DNA of 23,844 bases from a virus: the IMG/VR virus record IMGVR_UViG_3300042301_000161, positions 1 to 23,844 of that record. One strand, given 5' to 3'. Under the pieces are notes generated by a model, which searched no databases, had not been told where the DNA came from, and saw nothing but the letters and a program-made list of their open reading frames with translations. This document shows, piece after piece, positions 13,281 through 21,446 of the stretch. A program made the translations under genes and the position numbers. The number at the start of each line of letters is the position of its first letter. The first letter of the stretch is position 1.

Positions 13281-13492
13281 AAGACGAAGCATTGAAATTG
13301 GTGATGGAGGCGTTGGAGGCTGCAACACGATACGGCGCAGGGGGATTTGAGGATGCAAAAGACGCCCTGCGAGAAGCACAGGCTGCACAGCCAGCCGTGC
13401 CCGATGCGTTTGGAACGCGAGAGGGTGAGCATCCCCAATATGTGCAGGGCTGGAACGATTGCAGAGCAGAGATGCTGAGAGGCAAGCCATGA
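13277..13492 (+). CDS. Small conserved phage protein (71 aa)
   Basis: A 71-aa protein with an N-terminal helix DEALKLVMEALEAATRYG and a closing motif VQGWNDCRAEMLRGK. The GWNDCRAEML ending is common in small hypothetical phage proteins. ATG 13277 overlaps the previous stop and has AGGAG eight bases upstream. No biochemical role is known to me. Confidence 0.72.
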   Translation: MKDEALKLVMEALEAATRYGAGGFEDAKDALREAQAAQPAVPDAFGTREGEHPQYVQGWNDCRAEMLRGKP

Positions 13493-13644
13493 CCTGTGAA
13501 CACCAATGGCGGCGCGTCCTTAGCTTCATGTGCCCACGCGAACAGCAGCGGCGCTATGAGTGTCAAACTTGCGGTTTGCAGATTGAATGTTTTGAAGGGC
13601 CGATAAAAGAAATCGAAGCCAAACTCAAGGAGAAGAACACATGA
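13489..13644 (+). CDS. Small zinc-ribbon-like protein (51 aa)
   Basis: Cysteines and a histidine at C3, H5, C15, C25, C28 and C34 (CEHQW, MCPRE, YECQTCG) suggest one zinc ribbon, then a short Lys/Glu helix. It begins four bases before the previous stop (ATGA) and ends in an ATGA overlap with the next gene. Function unknown; a small nucleic-acid- or protein-binding adaptor is possible. Confidence 0.65.
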   Translation: MTCEHQWRRVLSFMCPREQQRRYECQTCGLQIECFEGPIKEIEAKLKEKNT

Positions 13645-13898
13645 CCGCCAAACTCTACCGCGCCCAGGTCGTCACGCTGGCGCTGACAGAGGCCCAAGTC
13701 GCAGCGATCACCGAGCCTGCGCTTGCGGGCCTACGCAAAGAGCATGAGCGCATCCTAAAGCGTGAGGCTAGGAAGCTGGACAAGGCGCTCGCAGCGGCAA
13801 AGGAAGCTGCTGCTGACTACCAACGCACCCGTACCTTGGCACTCAAAGCCCAGGGCGAGATTTTCTATCTGAAACAAAAACTGAGGGAGAACACATGA
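13641..13898 (+). CDS. Coiled-coil protein (85 aa)
   Basis: Residues 28-85 form a near-continuous charged helix (LRKEHERILKREARKLDKALAAAK onward to LKQKLRENT), a clear coiled-coil candidate, after a short Thr/Val-rich strand region. It is ATGA-coupled on both sides. No similarity to a named family is apparent; assembly of a homodimer or a partner complex is the likely mode. Confidence 0.68.
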   Translation: MTAKLYRAQVVTLALTEAQVAAITEPALAGLRKEHERILKREARKLDKALAAAKEAAADYQRTRTLALKAQGEIFYLKQKLRENT

Positions 13899-14110
13899 AC
13901 TGCTGCAACGATTTTGGAGACTGCAACCAGGGCCGCAACTGTCCGGTGCGTGTGGCTAAGTACAAGCCCGTGATGCGGGCCGCTGACCCGCTGCCGCCAA
14001 GCATCTGGCGTCAGCAGCTTCGATACTTGGCCGAGTGGGTGCTACTTAGCCTTGTCGGCGTGCTGTGGATAGCTTTTTTGTTGTTGCTATTTTGGAGCGT
14101 AACCAAATGA
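13895..14110 (+). CDS. Cys-motif membrane protein (71 aa)
   Basis: The N-terminal 18 residues carry C3, C4, C10 and C16 in NCCNDFGDCNQGRNCPVR, a pattern I recall in other betaproteobacterial phages. A strong hydrophobic span (about 48-68, WVLLSLVGVLWIAFLLLLFW) predicts one transmembrane helix near the C-terminus. The cysteines would face the cytoplasm and could bind zinc. It could serve as a holin-like or membrane-anchoring protein, but no lysis genes are adjacent. Confidence 0.7.
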   Translation: MNCCNDFGDCNQGRNCPVRVAKYKPVMRAADPLPPSIWRQQLRYLAEWVLLSLVGVLWIAFLLLLFWSVTK

Positions 14111-14286
14111 ACCCATTTGACTGGAAGAAAGACCCGCGCCCGAGCATCTTTATGAAAGATGTTTCTTACCGCGCCAAAGGCGTACCCGCCACGACCGACT
14201 ACAAGGCGTTTGGCATCTTCAGCCGGGCCAAGCCCAGCGTCAAGCCGTCCCTGAATAAGCATGAGCTACCCAAGGGACGGCTCTGA
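14107..14286 (+). CDS. Hypothetical protein, last gene of the plus operon (59 aa)
   Basis: A 59-aa basic protein (MNPFDWKKDPRPSIF..., rich in K and P, ending LNKHELPKGRL). ATG 14107 overlaps the previous stop as ATGA; the frame is open 42 bases further upstream inside the membrane-protein gene. It ends only three bases from the stop of the opposing virion operon. Function unknown. Confidence 0.62.
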   Translation: MNPFDWKKDPRPSIFMKDVSYRAKGVPATTDYKAFGIFSRAKPSVKPSLNKHELPKGRL

Positions 14287-14289
14287 GGC

Positions 14290-16161
14290 TTAATTTCCCA
14301 ACATCCCAGTGGCAGACCCAACAGCCGCAGCGCCAGTTAAAAGACCCGTTTTCGGTCTTTGCGCTCTGCGGTTAAGTTCTTGCAAGATTGCAGTTTGCTC
14401 AATGGGGTCAACGGTAAACAGACGCTTTTGCAAAGCCTCAGACGTTTCGCCGCTGATTCCCTTTGCTCTTGAAAGCAGTGCCTGACCACCAGCTCGCAAC
14501 ATACTCAATGGGTCACCAGTAGCGGTTGCTTGAGCCAAAGAACCCAAGAGGTTTGCATCACCTTGGACAGACAGGTTTTCTGCTGTGCGTGAGCCGCCAA
14601 GGATTCTTTGCTTGGTTGCGCTTTGCTGACCCAAGCCTTTGACGTACTGAGAAAATTCAGTGTAAGAGGCTTGATCTGGGAAAGCATTACGCAGCAAGAG
14701 CTTTTGATTTTCAGATTTGAATATCTGTTTGCTGAAATCGCCGCCCTTGAAGTTTCCAAGGCGGTTGTTGACGTCAGCCATAACGCCCAACCTGAAAGCC
14801 TCTTTCTCGTCTGAGTTGAGTTTCTTGATCTTTGATGCAGCTTCTGCTGGATCAAGTCGTTGATAGTCCTCGCCCATCTTGAAAGCATTTTTGATGCGCT
14901 CTGCATCAGCAAACTCGGCGTTTGCTTTCTTGTATTCAGGATTGAGTGACTTGATAAGGTCGTTGAACTCTGTTTTTACTTTAGAGACGTCACCGCCATA
15001 GCCTGTCATTTTTTTTGTAAGCGGGTCAGTTTCTGCATCAACAACGCGATCAAGGCCAATCTTGATCTGGTGCAAGATGTCGGTGGGCACTGATTGAGCG
15101 TTTCTAATGGCACTCAAATCAGGCAGAGTATTGCCATAAACACCAGCTCGTTTGACCGCTTCCTCATAGGCTTTTTGGAATACAGGGCGATCTACATACT
15201 TTCTAAATGGCGTTGCATCAACAGCCAATCGGTATGCTTCTGGATAGGCTTGGCTGGCAAGTCGTGATTGATTTGCAGTCAAAGCCTCAAGGTATTCAAA
15301 GCCATTGACGTTCTTAGCCAGGCCAGCTTTTTCAACCAAGCCCTTCACAATGTCATTGGGTTGGTCAATCATGCGGTTGACCAAGAAAGACTCTGTGCCT
15401 CCCTTGGCCTTGGATTGCACCACATAGGCGCTGTAAGCCAGATCGTTGAGGCTTTTCCCCAAGTCCGCAATGACTGGATTAGGGACGCCAATCTTGCGCA
15501 GCTCATCCAGTGCCTGCTGCGCCTCTGTTGGCGTCAGATTGTCCTTTTTGAGATAGCTTGCCAGCATTTTGGATGCTGCTGTTTCTTGGTCACCAATACC
15601 AGCAGAGTTCAGCACGTTCTTGATGAGTGTTCCGGCCTTGTCAACAACAATTGGCACAGAGCCACCAAGCAAACCGCCAAAGATGCCACCAAGAGCAGCC
15701 GCAGACCCAGCGTCTTTTTCGGCAGATCCATAGCCAGAAGCCGCACCAGTTGCAGCGCCAATGGCAGTGCCGCGGCCAGCTTGGCCCAGCAAAGTCTCGC
15801 CAATGATGGAAGATTGCGTTGCAGGGGCTAGTCGGCCAATCTGCTTGACAATACCAAGTGGAGCAATCAGGCTGCCGCCGATCTCCAAACCAGTCTTGAC
15901 GATGGGGCTATCTTGCCCAAATTGCTTCTGTTGCTCACGCAAAAGATTGCGTTGGCGCTCATACTCAGGCCCACTGATTGCACCAGTGCGAACAGCCGCT
16001 TCCAGCTCATCAAGAAAGCCAAAAGTTAAGCCTTGGCCGACTGCCCTTGCGCTTTCGGCAACGCCAGAGTAAGGGACGCCAGGGCCAAGGACAGAAGTAA
16101 AGGCTTGTGGTTGGTTAGCCTGTGGCTGGTCAGCCAAAGGCGCATCTTGGTAGTTTGCCAT
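14290..16161 (-). CDS. Putative DNA-ejection (internal virion) protein, 623 aa
   Basis: A large, soluble, mostly helical protein with one Gly/Ala-rich hydrophobic region at about 91-173 (GGSLIAPLGIV, then GTAIGAATGAASG and LGGIFGGLLGGSVP), which could insert in a membrane. Proteins of this layout at the end of podovirus tail operons correspond to P22 gp16/gp20-type ejection proteins or T7-type inner core proteins; they leave the virion first and form a channel for DNA. No lysozyme domain is visible. It overlaps the stop of the upstream gene as TAATG. The assignment rests on composition, size and position. Confidence 0.5.
   Translation of the reverse strand: MANYQDAPLADQPQANQPQAFTSVLGPGVPYSGVAESARAVGQGLTFGFLDELEAAVRTGAISGPEYERQRNLLREQQKQFGQDSPIVKTGLEIGGSLIAPLGIVKQIGRLAPATQSSIIGETLLGQAGRGTAIGAATGAASGYGSAEKDAGSAAALGGIFGGLLGGSVPIVVDKAGTLIKNVLNSAGIGDQETAASKMLASYLKKDNLTPTEAQQALDELRKIGVPNPVIADLGKSLNDLAYSAYVVQSKAKGGTESFLVNRMIDQPNDIVKGLVEKAGLAKNVNGFEYLEALTANQSRLASQAYPEAYRLAVDATPFRKYVDRPVFQKAYEEAVKRAGVYGNTLPDLSAIRNAQSVPTDILHQIKIGLDRVVDAETDPLTKKMTGYGGDVSKVKTEFNDLIKSLNPEYKKANAEFADAERIKNAFKMGEDYQRLDPAEAASKIKKLNSDEKEAFRLGVMADVNNRLGNFKGGDFSKQIFKSENQKLLLRNAFPDQASYTEFSQYVKGLGQQSATKQRILGGSRTAENLSVQGDANLLGSLAQATATGDPLSMLRAGGQALLSRAKGISGETSEALQKRLFTVDPIEQTAILQELNRRAQRPKTGLLTGAAAVGSATGMLGN
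14340..14360. terminator. Inverted repeat near the convergent operon ends
   Basis: AAAGACC (14340-14346) and GGTCTTT (14354-14360) pair perfectly across a 7-base loop. The stem starts with A's and ends with T's on both strands, so it could act in both directions. It lies 54 bases past the last plus-strand stop, inside the 3' end of the opposing gene. The T run is short, so termination would be weak. Confidence 0.35.
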
Positions 16162-17750
16162 TATGGTTTCACCCTTCTAACGCCATCTGGATCAACAAAA
16201 ACTGTACCACTTGGGAATTTCGGATTCTTCAAAAAGCTGTTGTATTCGGCTGGCGTAATGATTTGAACATCAAACTTGGGAATAACAATTGGTTGAGGAG
16301 CTGAAGGAAAACCTGCATTGGCTCGGCGCTTTTCCACTGAGCTTGCTGCGCCCTCTGCCCGTCGAGTGTTGATCTCAATCAATCGTTTCATTGCAGAGGC
16401 AGCAGCCTCTTTTGATTCTGAGCTTTTGAGTGCTTTTGCTTCTCGCACAGCATCACCTTCAGTTTGCGTTCCTTTATTCAGTCGCAAACTCTCATTGACC
16501 AAGTTTTCCACAAACCTGTCGTATTCTTCACGGGCAATGACATCTGGAGCGCCTGACCCAGCAAGCTGACGTGCTCGAATGCTGGCTCTGTCCTTGACTC
16601 CAAACTTAATCTCACCCGTTTTGATTCTGTTAATGTATCCATACGCATCTGTGGCAATGTTGGTTGCTGCGCTTGCGGCAGAGAAGTCGGCCTCCTCCTC
16701 TTTTGCCAAATAAGAAGGCAATGGTTTGTTCTTGCGTGCTTCTTCTTTAGCAGCCTCTTGCTGGCGCTTCATGTCTTGCTGGAACTGAATATTCTGCGCT
16801 TGCAAAGCCTGGTTGCCTTGCTGAATCAAAAGAGCTTGCTGAGAGTTCTCAAGACCTTGCTGACGCAGTGTCTGCATGATGGCTTGATTGTCTTTAATCT
16901 GCTGCTGGTTCTGGTCAAACTGCTGAACACGCTGCGTCATTTCAGCCAACTCTTTGACTTTTACATCAGCCTTTTCAGGGTCAAGCACTCCGCTTGCAAA
17001 ACTCTTTGAGTATTGCTGTGCAAGTGTTTGAACATTTTTTGGAATGGTTGCATCAGCGGTGAAAGTAGAAAATGGGTTCTCCTCACGCATTGAAGATGCA
17101 CCAAGTTTTCGCAATGCTGGCAGCAAGTTGGCTTGCTCTGTGATGGCTGCTCGCCCCTCTGGGGATTGCATGAGTTGAGGCAAGACAGGATTGATATTAA
17201 AAGAAGCTGGACGAGCTGGGATTGCCACTGGCTGGCCCTGCTCATCCACCTCAACAAATTGCTGTTGCTCTGGCGTAGCAGGCTGGTATGCGCCTTGCAA
17301 CAGAGATTGAGCCTGTTGCGTCCGAGCCTGGGACTCCATTGCAATTCGTCGTTTTGTTGCCGCATCTTGACGCGCAAGTTCTTGGTCTTGACGAGTCAGA
17401 GAGAGCTGCTGCGCTTTGTCTCTTTCCATTTGCAGCATCAAAGCGCCTTGACCATCGCCACCTCGTCGCAGCATCTCAATGCCGCTGTCAAAGGTGGACA
17501 GGTCGTTCGGGTTCAATTGCCCCGCGATCTGCTGGCGCAGCGTGATGCGCTGCAACTCAGGGTCTTGGCCACCGAGAGCACCGCCGATCGCGCCGCCCAG
17601 CATGTTGGCCCCACGGCCAATGGCGTAGTTCGCCTGCTGGAAGGGCGTCAGTTGCGCGTATTGCAGCGCCTGGGCATCGGCCCGCTGCTGTTGGGCCTGC
17701 TGGTAAGACTCCGGCGAAACGCCGAACAAGGATTGCACAATTTCTGCCAT
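16161..17750 (-). CDS. Putative internal virion protein, Gln-rich (529 aa)
   Basis: A Gln/Ala-rich protein. The N-terminus (SPESYQQAQQQRADAQALQYAQ) leads into a Gly-rich hydrophobic segment IGRGANMLGGAIGGALGG (44-61). A long coiled-coil region follows, around 265-350, dense in Q, E and K. This resembles the middle member of a podovirus ejection-protein trio. ATG 17750 lies ten bases after the previous gene, with AAGGAGTAAGAC just upstream. The enzymatic function is not evident; the role is inferred from composition and from neighbours on either side. Confidence 0.5.
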   Translation of the reverse strand: MAEIVQSLFGVSPESYQQAQQQRADAQALQYAQLTPFQQANYAIGRGANMLGGAIGGALGGQDPELQRITLRQQIAGQLNPNDLSTFDSGIEMLRRGGDGQGALMLQMERDKAQQLSLTRQDQELARQDAATKRRIAMESQARTQQAQSLLQGAYQPATPEQQQFVEVDEQGQPVAIPARPASFNINPVLPQLMQSPEGRAAITEQANLLPALRKLGASSMREENPFSTFTADATIPKNVQTLAQQYSKSFASGVLDPEKADVKVKELAEMTQRVQQFDQNQQQIKDNQAIMQTLRQQGLENSQQALLIQQGNQALQAQNIQFQQDMKRQQEAAKEEARKNKPLPSYLAKEEEADFSAASAATNIATDAYGYINRIKTGEIKFGVKDRASIRARQLAGSGAPDVIAREEYDRFVENLVNESLRLNKGTQTEGDAVREAKALKSSESKEAAASAMKRLIEINTRRAEGAASSVEKRRANAGFPSAPQPIVIPKFDVQIITPAEYNSFLKNPKFPSGTVFVDPDGVRRVKP

Positions 17751-17760
17751 GTCTTACTCC

Positions 17761-18843
17761 TTAGAACCCGAAATTCTGCGCGGCCAACATTTGCGCTTGC
17801 TGCGACTGCGGATTTGCAAACGCGCCAGCCAAATACTGGTCTTGTTGACCATACGCGCCTTGCTGCGTACCACCGTACGGGTTGAATTGGTTTGCCAGAG
17901 CGTTGGTTAGCTGCTTGTTCTGCGACGCGCCAACCAAAGCCGTGGCAAACGGGTTGTAGGCGTTGGCCGCAGCGTTAGAGCCAGCCGCTGCCATACCGCC
18001 GCCATACAGCGCGTTGGCCCCCGTGGTGTTGACGTTGCGCCCACCCAAAGCCGAGCCCATGTTCAATGCGTCTTGGCCCAAAGCCTCTAGGCCAGTCGCG
18101 CCTTGCAGGTACGCTTGGTACGGACCCAGAGCCGCAGCCTGACCACCGTAGCCCTGCGTGAGCAGGTTGCCGCCCGTGCCGAACAGACCAGCACCGAAGG
18201 CTGTCTGCTGCTGCCCGGCTTGCATGGCCTGCGCAGCCAAGCCAGCGTCTTGCTGGGCGATGGCGTTGTAGTACGCCTCCATCTCAGGGCTGGCAGCACC
18301 AAGGCCAGCCGCACCGCTTGGGCGCTCGCCTGTGGCCCCAACGGACAGACCGCCACGGCCAGTTTGGAACAACTGGTTCTGGAGCTGCGCAAACTGGCGC
18401 TCACGGCTTGGGGCCAGCAAGTTCTGCTGCCCGGCCATGTACTGCTGCGCGGCCTGCTCAGGCGACTGGGCTAGGTACTGCTGGCCGAGGCCAAACAGAC
18501 CCTGCGCCGCTTGGCCCAAAGGCGCGAACTGCTGCTGCGCTCCCTCGGCTTGCGTCAGCCCGCCACCTGCCAGACCCAAGAAGCGGTCTTGCATGGCCGC
18601 CAGTTGGGGGTCAAGCGTGTAGCTGGCCCCAGAGACGCGGCCTTGGGGGTCGGTCTGGAACTGCGACTGGCCAAAGCGTGTCGTGATGCCGACCGGACGG
18701 AACCGCGATTCTTCAGCCGCAATCCGCGCCGCCTCAACCTGCGCTGCGGCTTGGGCTTGCGCGGCTTTCTTGGCTGAACTGCCGCCGAGCATACCGCCCA
18801 ACAGAGAAGCGCCACCACCAATTAAGGCTGCTGTAATAGGCAT
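17761..18843 (-). CDS. Putative DNA-transfer/internal virion protein (360 aa)
   Basis: A 360-aa Ala/Gly/Gln-rich, low-complexity protein. It starts MPITAALIGGGASLLGGMLGGSSAKKAAQAQAAAQ: a hydrophobic Gly-rich hairpin (4-22), then a helix. Similar N-termini occur in podovirus DNA-transfer proteins and P22 gp7-like ejection proteins. The remainder is Gln-rich repeats such as QYLAQSPEQAAQQY. I start at ATG 18843, with GGAG eight bases upstream; an upstream TTG at 18855 is in frame. It heads the three-gene ejection block that ends at 14290. Confidence 0.55.
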   Translation of the reverse strand: MPITAALIGGGASLLGGMLGGSSAKKAAQAQAAAQVEAARIAAEESRFRPVGITTRFGQSQFQTDPQGRVSGASYTLDPQLAAMQDRFLGLAGGGLTQAEGAQQQFAPLGQAAQGLFGLGQQYLAQSPEQAAQQYMAGQQNLLAPSRERQFAQLQNQLFQTGRGGLSVGATGERPSGAAGLGAASPEMEAYYNAIAQQDAGLAAQAMQAGQQQTAFGAGLFGTGGNLLTQGYGGQAAALGPYQAYLQGATGLEALGQDALNMGSALGGRNVNTTGANALYGGGMAAAGSNAAANAYNPFATALVGASQNKQLTNALANQFNPYGGTQQGAYGQQDQYLAGAFANPQSQQAQMLAAQNFGF

Positions 18844-18844
18844 G

Positions 18845-19138
18845 TCAAACTCCAATCAAAACGTCGTCCACCTTTGACGGGTCTTTCTCGTCGGTGGCGT
18901 GAATACAAAACCAAACGCAATCCGTGATCGCCTTGACGCCATGCGTCAAACCAGCCTTGATCTCTATGCAGGCTGGCGCTTCAACAATGTCAATCTCTGT
19001 GCCGCGCAGCACCGCAACCTTGCCACTGGCAAGAATAGACAGGTGGCTGAACTCATGCGTGTGCTTCAGAATGGCCGTGCCTGCGGGGATAACCGCTTGC
19101 TTGGCGTATAAGCCATCGCTGAAGTGGTGGGTGATCAT
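18845..19138 (-). CDS. Cupin-fold small protein (97 aa)
   Basis: A single-domain cupin. The first cupin motif is near-canonical, G20-x5-H26-x-H28-x3-H32-x6-G39, with His replacing the usual Glu. The second keeps G63-x2-H66. The four histidines could bind one metal ion. Phage cupins of this size occur beside tail genes and may be structural or modify sugars; no substrate is apparent. ATG 19138 overlaps the tail-fibre stop as ATGA; the frame's longer start adds five residues with no support. Confidence 0.75.
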   Translation of the reverse strand: MITHHFSDGLYAKQAVIPAGTAILKHTHEFSHLSILASGKVAVLRGTEIDIVEAPACIEIKAGLTHGVKAITDCVWFCIHATDEKDPSKVDDVLIGV

Positions 19139-19890
19139 GCAGTACGCTTCCACATCGCCACGGTGATGTACGGCTGGAGGTTGGCGTCGGTGGCGCTGGA
19201 GCCTTGTGTGCTGGTCGTGAATGAGTGGTCATGTGCTCCAGCAGAAGTTGTTAGACCCCCGTTTGCTGCTGAAGATGCTCCATTTAGCGTGTAGAACTCA
19301 AACCCATTAGCGCCTCCCATACCAGCAATAGATTTGTTTGAAAAAACTGTCGGCGAATACTGGCTTGGGTCATCCGTTAACGCGTTGTAAACCGTCAAAT
19401 GCTGGTGCGCTCCGTTAGAAGCAGTAGTTCCGGTATGGTTGTGGCTAACCAGCGTGGCATCCTTACTACCGCCAGTTTCCTCAAGCGCATCGAACAAGGC
19501 ATCGCTGCCGTCTAAGCCCACCATGACCCGACCAGCGCCGAAGGCTGTCCAAGTACCGAACCCGAGCAGCGTCGCGGGGTTGGTTGTCACACCTGCGTTG
19601 ATGTAGATGGAGCCAACGGGGTAGAGAGCTTGCAGACCTGCGGTCACAAACGCCGTGGTCGCCAACGCGGTGGTGTTGTTGCCTGCACTTTGCGTCACCG
19701 CTGTTGTGCCCGTAGGCAGCGCAGGCGTACCTGTGAACGTAGGCGAAGCTAAATCAGCCTTGGTCGCCACCGCCGTGGCGATGTTGTTGAACTCGGTGTC
19801 GATCTCGGTGCCCTTGACAATCTTGAGCGCGTCACCCGATGGCAGCGCGTCCTTGGTGGCAAAGTTGGTGCTTTTTGTATAATTGCTCAT
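19135..19890 (-). CDS. Tail fibre/collar-like protein with HxH motifs (251 aa)
   Basis: The N-terminus (residues 1-60, NYTKSTNFATKDALPSGDALK) is a short attachment region seen on many phage fibres. The middle (YPVGSIYINAG, 90-100, and GFGTWTAFGAGRVMVG, 110-124) matches the C-terminal domain of phage baseplate/fibre proteins and tail-collar repeats. Three HxH motifs follow (H150/H152, H162/H164, H220/H222); in T4 gp37 such motifs bind iron along the trimer axis. It should be the receptor-contacting fibre. The gene overlaps both neighbours by ATGA. Confidence 0.78.
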   Translation of the reverse strand: MSNYTKSTNFATKDALPSGDALKIVKGTEIDTEFNNIATAVATKADLASPTFTGTPALPTGTTAVTQSAGNNTTALATTAFVTAGLQALYPVGSIYINAGVTTNPATLLGFGTWTAFGAGRVMVGLDGSDALFDALEETGGSKDATLVSHNHTGTTASNGAHQHLTVYNALTDDPSQYSPTVFSNKSIAGMGGANGFEFYTLNGASSAANGGLTTSAGAHDHSFTTSTQGSSATDANLQPYITVAMWKRTA

Positions 19891-21446
19891 GATACTTTCC
19901 CGTCTTTAGATTGAATCTCAATCCGTTGAATTGACAGAGGTGAGCCGCTGATGTTGGTCTCGTAGCCTGTTTGCACGATTTTACCGCTGCCAGTCGCCTG
20001 CACACTCAAAGTTTGCAAGGCCACACCTTCTGAATACTGAGCCACGGGCGACCCGTTGGCACCATACTCCGCAACGCCGTATTCAGAGATGCCCTGCACG
20101 GGAATGAGCACGTTGGCCGACTGGTAGTTGGTTAGAAAATCAAAGCCCCACTTCATCGTCACAAATTGGTTTGTACCGCCGATCACCACCACCTTTAGCC
20201 GCTTGAGCAGCGACGTTACGTTCTGGTTACCCAGATCAGCGTGGTTCGTGTAGTACTGCATCCGATACAGCGATGTGTGGTCTTGATAAGTGCCGTACTT
20301 GCCGATATAGCCATTCTTGCCGATCAGTACGTCACCGTTGCGCTTGGACAGCAGCGCCGTTGGCTCAATCGAGTCCCAGTTCGTCACTCGAAACGCGCCG
20401 TCTTGCAACTGCGTGCGGGTGTCAAAGCAGTACACCTCTTTCACCGACGGCAGCGTCAGCAGATAGAACGCCTCTGCCTCTGAGTACACCGACTTGATGT
20501 TGGCCAGCGTCTCGCCCGCCACAATTGACATGAAGTCGCTGCGGATGTTCTTGGACAGGTCGCCCAAGGGCGCTGACTTCTCCACAATCGTCCTGGCAAA
20601 CGACCGGATGCCTGAGTTAGACAGGAACAAGATGTCCTTGCCCGTGCTCTGAATGGTGTCACGGGCGATGCAGCCAATGCCCCCCACCGTGTCGCTCAGG
20701 CTCATCGTGGCGGGTGTCGTGGCGTTGGCGTAGACCAGAATCTGGCGCTTGCCGAAGATGATCAGAAAGCCGTTGTGGGCCGCGAGGCCAGTCACCTCGT
20801 CTGAGCCGTTTGGCCACACCCGGTCGATGTTCAGCGTGCCCGCTGTGCCCGTGCTCCAAACATGGCCGGACAGCAGGTCAGAGAAGAACACCGTCACGTT
20901 GTCGGTGGCGGTATCCGCAACCCACAAGCGGCCAAAGGCAGACAGCACGATGTTGCCTGAGGGCACAGTGCCGACGTAGCCTGTCTTCTCGCTGACGCGG
21001 CGATATGTTGTGGTGCTGATGGTTGGGTCAAAGATCAGCGGGTCGTGGCCCGTCTGGAAGAAGTAAGTGATGCCGTTGAGCGAAGCCACCGACCAGTTGC
21101 TGGCCGTGATCGTGGGCGCAGTACCCCCGCCCCCATAGGTCAACTCAGACACAGCGTTGGAGCCGTCCAGCTTGAACAGCTTGTTGTTCCCCGCGAACAG
21201 CACGGTCAGCGTGCCGTCAGCCTGCACCAGTTCATGGATGACGCCCACGTTGTTGGCCCCAAGAGCGCCGGACGAGGCGTTGACCCGTGCCCAGCCCTTG
21301 CGCGAGCCGATGCGACCGTACTGGTCAATGATGCAGTTCGTTGCGACCAAGGCAAAACCCTGCGCCAAGTCCAGAGGGCTGTCCTGCGTGTTCAGGCCAA
21401 AGAAGCCTGGCGCTGAGATGCTTGCGGTCTGGAGGGCTTGGCTCAT
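19887..21446 (-). CDS. P22 gp10-like packaged-DNA stabilisation protein
   Basis: A 519-aa beta-rich protein beginning SISAPGFFGLNTQDSPLDLAQG, with repeated strand pairs (VIHELVQADGTLTVLFAG, ITYFFQTGHDPLIF, GFLIIFGKRQILVYANA) suggesting a propeller-like fold. P22 gp10 (472 aa) forms part of the plug that closes the portal after packaging. Here it follows the tail-adaptor gene as in P22 and precedes the fibre gene. Identity to P22 looks low, so the family call is based on length, strand pattern and order. It could also be a tail-tube-type protein of the T7 gp12 kind. Confidence 0.55.
   Translation of the reverse strand: MSQALQTASISAPGFFGLNTQDSPLDLAQGFALVATNCIIDQYGRIGSRKGWARVNASSGALGANNVGVIHELVQADGTLTVLFAGNNKLFKLDGSNAVSELTYGGGGTAPTITASNWSVASLNGITYFFQTGHDPLIFDPTISTTTYRRVSEKTGYVGTVPSGNIVLSAFGRLWVADTATDNVTVFFSDLLSGHVWSTGTAGTLNIDRVWPNGSDEVTGLAAHNGFLIIFGKRQILVYANATTPATMSLSDTVGGIGCIARDTIQSTGKDILFLSNSGIRSFARTIVEKSAPLGDLSKNIRSDFMSIVAGETLANIKSVYSEAEAFYLLTLPSVKEVYCFDTRTQLQDGAFRVTNWDSIEPTALLSKRNGDVLIGKNGYIGKYGTYQDHTSLYRMQYYTNHADLGNQNVTSLLKRLKVVVIGGTNQFVTMKWGFDFLTNYQSANVLIPVQGISEYGVAEYGANGSPVAQYSEGVALQTLSVQATGSGKIVQTGYETNISGSPLSIQRIEIQSKDGKVS

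Noticed and set aside
17133-17885. 250-aa frame on the plus strand opposite the 529-aa virion gene
   Set aside because: It is the complement of a Gln-rich gene, which yields Leu/Arg-rich low-complexity translation. No start site and no family resemblance.
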